The notes under the pieces: generated by a model | Database searches by the model: none | What the model saw: the letters and a program-made list of their open reading frames with translations, nothing else | Told to the model about the DNA's origin: nothing | Shown: piece after piece, positions 61,377 through 64,000 of the stretch | How positions within the stretch are numbered: the first letter of the stretch is position 1 | Layout of the letters: every line of letters starts with the position of its first letter | Assembly: GCA_041394405.1 (NCBI GenBank) | Contig: JAWKIF010000008.1 | Coordinates: forward strand, 270,899-334,898 | Length of the DNA stretch: 64,000 nt | Reading direction: 5' to 3' | Source: Microthrix sp041394405 | GTDB lineage: Bacteria > Actinomycetota > Acidimicrobiia > Acidimicrobiales > Microtrichaceae | Program-made: the position numbers and the translations under genes

Positions 61377-61740
61377 GCAGATCGCCGAGTCGCTGCCGAA
61401 GGCCGTGGAGGGCACCGACGGGCTGAGTCCCGCCCAACGTGCCCATGTGGAGACCTGCCTGCGGTGCCAGGCGGAGCTGGTGCAGTACCGAAGCCTGCTG
61501 CGCGCATTGCACACTCTGCGCACCGAGGTCATCGAACCCGCCCCCGGCGTCTTGCCCGAGCTGTTGGCGGCCGTCGGCCAGGTGGGGGAGCACCACGCCA
61601 TTCGCTCGCTGATCAACCGGCGCCGTGTGGCCTACGCAGGTGGAATCGCAGCGGCCACCGCCGCCGGCGTCACCGGTGTGGTGCTGTTGACGCTGCGGTC
61701 TCGCCGTTCTCGACCTATCGCTGGTTCGGCCTCAGGTTGA
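61366..61740 (+). CDS. Zinc-finger anti-sigma factor
   Basis: A 124-residue protein. The N-terminal zinc-type motif has Cys in MICEQIAESLP and the H-x3-C-x2-C in HVETCLRCQAEL, the ZAS pattern of redox- or stress-responsive anti-sigma factors. One membrane helix near 93-113 has a short basic outer tail. It overlaps the sigma gene and should bind and inhibit it at the membrane. The trigger is unknown. The pair sits between rpmG and tRNA-Trp. Confidence 0.85.
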   Translation: MICEQIAESLPKAVEGTDGLSPAQRAHVETCLRCQAELVQYRSLLRALHTLRTEVIEPAPGVLPELLAAVGQVGEHHAIRSLINRRRVAYAGGIAAATAAGVTGVVLLTLRSRRSRPIAGSASG

Positions 61741-61842
61741 TGGCTGCTCGATGGCGGGCGAGGCGGAGCCGTCTTCGGCTTCCGAATGGCAGCGCCCTCC
61801 GGTAGTCTCGGGAATCCTCCGTCAACCTCCGGGTGTCGGCGA

Positions 61843-61915
61843 AGGGCAGTAGCTCAATTGGCAGAGCACCGGTCTCCAAAACCGGCGGTTGGGGGTTCGA
61901 CTCCCTCCTGCCCTG
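61843..61915 (+). tRNA. tRNA-Trp (CCA)
   Basis: Acceptor AGGGCAG/CTGCCCT, discriminator G. The anticodon arm is CCGGT-CTCCAAA-ACCGG with anticodon CCA, and the T-arm is GGGGG-TTCGACT-CCCTC with one mismatch-type pair. The terminal CCA is not encoded. Its 3' end is duplicated 996 bases downstream, marking an apparent integration site. In many actinobacteria secE and nusG follow this tRNA; here they do not. Confidence 0.95.
61900..61913. repeat. Putative attachment site inside tRNA-Trp (left copy)
   Basis: ACTCCCTCCTGCCC, part of the T-arm and acceptor of tRNA-Trp, recurs exactly at 62896-62909. The interval holds the Phd/VapC module. Behind each copy is a second imperfect repeat of about 44 bases (61914-61960 and 62976-63021), beginning CAAGG. 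The 314 bases between the tRNA and the antitoxin hold these repeats, the operator, and no other gene I can support. Confidence 0.6.
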
Positions 61916-62203
61916 CAAGGCCAAGTTCCCCACTGGGGACTGCGATGTAGCCGATTTCGGCATGTTGGGGTTGAGTCACTCAACTCGTTTTCGCCTCAGT
62001 TGGCCCCTGAGACTGGGCAGCACGACCTGTCACCCTGCGGATCGCGCCTCAGCGCTACACCGCCCGATGGGACTCGATCAGCCACCTCCCGCCGAGGGGC
62101 TGTTGCGTCTGGTGCGAATGCGGGGCTGTCATGGTTGTTGGTTGGCGTCTGAGAGTCGTTGCGTCAGGTTGTCTGCGGCTGATCGTTGCGCCTCGATAAC
62201 TGT

Positions 62204-62220
62204 GTAGCACTGCGTGCTAC
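62204..62220. promoter_or_regulatory. 17-bp perfect palindrome, toxin-antitoxin operator
   Basis: GTAGCAC-TGC-GTGCTAC, 9 bases before the antitoxin ATG. The -10-like TACGCT (62218-62223) overlaps its right arm and lies 6 bases from ATG 62230. Autorepression by the antitoxin or complex at such a site is normal for type II modules. Confidence 0.65.
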
Positions 62221-62229
62221 GCTTGCTGC

Positions 62230-62484
62230 ATGGAGCAAACCATCACACAGCGAGAACTGCGCAACGGCAGTGGCGAGATCATGCGTCGTCTGGACCAAGG
62301 CGAGTCCTTCATCGTCACCCGCAGCGGCGTGCCCGTCGGTGAGCTCACACCGCTGCGACGCCTCCGGTTCGCGACCGCGGAATCCGTGACTGAGATCTTC
62401 CGAACGGCGCCACCAGTCGATGGTCGGAAGTTCCGCCAAGATCTCGATGCCGTTGCCTGCCAAGACGTGACGCCTCGTGGCTGA
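62230..62484 (+). CDS. Type II antitoxin, Phd/YefM family
   Basis: An 84-residue antitoxin. The N-terminal Phd/YefM domain is EQTITQRELRNGSGEIMRRL, then GESFIVTRSGVPVGELTPL; the C-terminal 35 residues would wrap the toxin. A perfect palindrome precedes the gene. The stop overlaps the toxin GTG by 8 bases, giving coupled synthesis. Confidence 0.9.
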   Translation: MEQTITQRELRNGSGEIMRRLDQGESFIVTRSGVPVGELTPLRRLRFATAESVTEIFRTAPPVDGRKFRQDLDAVACQDVTPRG

Positions 62485-62887
62485 CGAGCGTCCCGAACGG
62501 GGCATTCTCGATACGTCCGTGGTCATTGATCTCGATCGACTCGAGGTGAACAGGCTGCCGATCCAAGTTGCAGTCACCGCGCTCACCATGGCTGAACTCG
62601 CGGCGGGCCCGCACGCGGCGACGGACTCCAAGGAGAGGGCGCGTCGGCAGGATCGGCTGCAGCGAGCGGAGTCTGCGTTTGATCCGTTGCCCTTCGATAC
62701 TGAAGCGGCGAGGGCCTACGGGCGAATCTACGCCGCCGTGGTCTCTGTTGGTCGGAAAGCTCGAGGGGCTCGGGCTGTCGACTTGATGATCGCTGCGGTC
62801 GCATGTTCGGTTGGCCTGCCGCTCTACACGAGGAACCCAAGTGACTTCGCAGCGTTGGACGATCTGGTGGAAGTCGTCGCGGTCTGA
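62477..62887 (+). CDS. vapC: PIN-domain ribonuclease toxin, VapC family
   Basis: A 136-residue PIN-domain toxin. Acidic site residues: Asp in GILDTSVVIDLD, Glu in LTMAELAAGPH, and Asp in ARAVDLMIAAVA, plus the closing TRNPSDFAALD. All four expected metal-site positions appear intact, so it should be an active RNase. Starts with GTG inside the antitoxin end. The tRNA 3'-end duplication (62896-62909) lies 9 bases after its stop. Confidence 0.92.
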   Translation: MADERPERGILDTSVVIDLDRLEVNRLPIQVAVTALTMAELAAGPHAATDSKERARRQDRLQRAESAFDPLPFDTEAARAYGRIYAAVVSVGRKARGARAVDLMIAAVACSVGLPLYTRNPSDFAALDDLVEVVAV

Positions 62888-62895
62888 ACGCCGCC

Positions 62896-62909
62896 ACTCC
62901 CTCCTGCCC
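62896..62909. repeat. Putative attachment site, right copy of tRNA-Trp 3' end
   Basis: Exact 14-base copy of tRNA-Trp bases 61900-61913, immediately downstream of the VapC stop. No integrase gene lies between the copies, so mobility would need a trans-acting enzyme or has been lost. Confidence 0.6.
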
Positions 62910-62912
62910 ACG

Positions 62913-62977
62913 TGAAGGCGTTCAGCGTCGCACAACCAGTCCTCACCAACCGTCGGTGAAGTAGACCAACGCCTTCA
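62913..62977. repeat. 10-bp inverted repeat flanking 45 bases behind the att-like site
   Basis: TGAAGGCGTT (62913-62922) and AACGCCTTCA (62968-62977) are exact inverted copies. Could be ends of a small element or a long hairpin. Confidence 0.5.
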
Positions 62978-63073
62978 AGGCAAGTCCCTTACGGGGGACT
63001 GGAATGTGGCCGATCTCGTCGTAGTTGAATTGCGCCGCTGGACTCTATCCTTCTGCCGGTTCTGCAGAGTTCT

Positions 63074-63289
63074 ATGCAATCAAGGAGCGGCTTCTGTGAA
63101 GAATCTATGGCATCAGGAGTTGGGGTTCGAGACTCCAGCGAGCGGTTGGTGATCGAGTCGGTCCATTTCGATCCTGACGACGAGGAGATCGTCGCGACGG
63201 TCCGCCAGCGACGCAACGCAAGGCGCAGGTGTGGGGTGTGTGGCAGCCGGTCGCCTGGCTGTGGCCGGGGCTGCAGCGGGCCGAAGTAG
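63074..63289 (+). pseudogene. ISL3-family transposase N-terminal fragment
   Basis: A frame of 71 residues resembles the ISL3 transposase start: VIESVHFDPDDEEIVATVRQ then RCGVCGSRSPG, the first zinc-binding Cys pair. After this it degrades and stops, where the intact family continues for over 300 residues. A start at 63107 (MASGVG) is also possible. The rest of the element is missing; the region continues into the decayed toxin gene on the other strand. Confidence 0.6.
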
Positions 63290-63356
63290 ATGGGGGCACG
63301 CGACTCAGCGTCAAGAGTTCTGCGGCGTCGATGTGCGCGGGTCTGGTGCGCCCCGG

Positions 63357-63389
63357 TTCGGAGACGACGTTTGTGTCCAGGACGAACAT
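63357..63389 (-). pseudogene. VapC toxin remnant, first eleven codons
   Basis: The minus strand reads MFVLDTNVVSE, the opening of a PIN-domain toxin, directly after the stop of the antitoxin remnant (TGATG overlap). Beyond residue 11 PIN similarity ends and sequence belongs to the adjacent ISL3 fragment or scar, so the toxin is truncated. Confidence 0.6.
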
Positions 63390-63644
63390 CAGTCGTACTC
63401 GGCGGGCGTGGCGACCTCGGAGGGGGCTGGGGTGTGAAAGCTGATTCCTTCGATCTCAGATGGCTGGGCGAGGAGTTCGATGATGTTCGGTCGGTTGGCT
63501 GCGAGCCGTTGGTAGTCGGCGAAGGTGAGCAGTACGTAGGCAGGTTTGCCCCGGTCGGTGATGTACCGGTCCGTTGTTGGCTGCGGTTCTTGCGTTGCCG
63601 GTGTTCCGGTTGAACTCTCGGCTGGTGAGCTGCTTGGTCGTCAT
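63389..63644 (-). pseudogene. Phd-type antitoxin remnant with a 2-base deletion
   Basis: The minus-strand start MTTKQLTSREFNRNTGNAR is a Phd/YefM antitoxin. At about 63566-63561 the frame breaks: restoring two bases at CCGGTACATCACC gives ITDRGKPAYVLLTFADYQRL and a natural stop overlapping the VapC remnant. The simplest cause is loss of one GT from GTGTAC. Different from the intact module at 62230. Confidence 0.7.
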
Positions 63645-63815
63645 GGTGTTGGCAAGAGCCCGGGTGGTTCTGACAGGTCGAGCCTGATTCAAACCGGGCG
63701 ATAGTCGCAACCAGACCTGACGCCTGCGGACCGCCCATCAGGGCGAGGCCACCCGATGGGACTCGCCCACCAACGGGCTCTCAAGCAAGGGTGGGGGCTG
63801 CCGAAGGGAGCTGAG

Positions 63816-63840
63816 TGGGGTGCCCCGAGGATTTCGGACA
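63816..63840. mobile_element. Candidate left end of an IS3-type element
   Basis: TGGGGTGCCCCGAGGATTTC followed by GGACA lies about 40 bases before the transposase start and has the TG-start and GCCCC...GGACA pattern of many IS3 termini. The right end is outside the window, so the boundary is not proven. Confidence 0.4.
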
Positions 63841-63881
63841 GTGGGTGATTGATAACATCCACTGAGAAAGGGAATCCTGAT

Positions 63882-64000
63882 ATGACACGCAAACGCGCGA
63901 AGTACTCTGACACATTCAAGACCGAAGCGGTGAAGATGGTGATCGACGGTTCCCGGCCGATCGCCCAGGTCGCAGACGAGTTGGACATCAACCCGGGCAC
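63882..64000 (+). CDS. IS3-family transposase OrfA (truncated by window edge)
   Basis: First 39 codons of a transposase: MTRKRAKYSDTFKTEAVKMV, then a helix-turn-helix (IAQVADELDINPGT) typical of IS3-type OrfA, which binds the element ends. AAGGGAAT gives a ribosome site. OrfB and the right end lie beyond the window. Confidence 0.85.
   Translation, partial: MTRKRAKYSDTFKTEAVKMVIDGSRPIAQVADELDINPG

Noticed and set aside
61833..62207. 124-residue plus-strand frame starting before tRNA-Trp
   Set aside because: It reads through the tRNA gene and low-similarity repeat DNA; no coding features.
62989..63738. 249-residue minus-strand frame behind the VapC gene
   Set aside because: Overlaps the recognisable ISL3, antitoxin and VapC remnants in a different frame and has no family features.
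61860..63770. Shared CCGATGGGACTCG at about 62067 and 63752
   Set aside because: A 13-base match in degenerate DNA with weak surrounding similarity; too short to call a repeat element.

Overview
The window is a GC-rich stretch with many GTG and TTG starts, ATGA/GTGA gene overlaps, two-gene sigma/anti-sigma pairs, Ser/Thr-kinase and FHA proteins and a DUF2510 protein. This points to an actinobacterium. The single-copy-style P450/SDR/CMD catabolic genes and the unusual nuo layout suggest a lineage outside the classic Streptomyces/Mycobacterium groups, possibly Acidimicrobiia, but that placement is inference only.

Layout. (1) 1-9349: end of nuoG followed by nuoHIJKLMN, the distal part of a conventional complex I operon. 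(2) 9443-16549: a large FHA protein, an MFS exporter, and a minus-strand operon encoding an FHA-like/winged-helix protein, an unknown protein and a membrane Ser/Thr kinase with a degenerate second kinase domain. (3) 16699-22231: a divergent catabolic locus, P450-dehydrogenase-CMD on the minus strand against TetR-SDR-aldehyde dehydrogenase on the plus strand, with overlapping promoters and a candidate operator between them. (4) 22314-28536: a 1484-residue FHA/FtsK EccC-like triple-ATPase protein, an intergenic repeat array and an ATP-dependent DNA ligase. (5) 28616-44878: a second complex I locus, nuoABCDH and nuoIJKLMN without nuoEFG, split by 5.7 kb that holds four paralogous four-cysteine exported proteins, a DUF2510/DUF4352 protein, a PhyH dioxygenase and an SDR. 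(6) 44885-48786: a MidA/NDUFAF7-type methyltransferase, a CopC-CopD fusion and an exported Ig-like protein. (7) 48776-58722: mixed housekeeping genes (HAD phosphatase, acetyl-CoA synthetase, HtpX, YajQ, tRNA-Tyr, enoyl-CoA hydratase, GNAT, CPA2 antiporter, SHOCT and DUF6325 proteins). (8) 58934-61915: tRNA-Thr, tRNA-Met, tuf, rpmG, an ECF sigma/anti-sigma pair and tRNA-Trp, a tufB-like translation locus. (9) 61916-64000: an accretion zone behind tRNA-Trp with a Phd/VapC toxin-antitoxin module, a decayed second module, an ISL3 transposase fragment and the start of an IS3-type element.

How the parts fit. The window carries two membrane arms of complex I, only one of which is next to a NuoG gene. 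The second cluster resembles the 11-subunit form that lacks the NADH-oxidising module, and it ends directly against a gene of the family that modifies NuoD in mitochondria. The kinase, FHA and FHA/FtsK genes form a plausible phosphothreonine-signalling set around a secretion-type ATPase. Several monocistronic genes have a TAnnnT hexamer 6-8 bases before their start codon, suggesting leaderless transcription.
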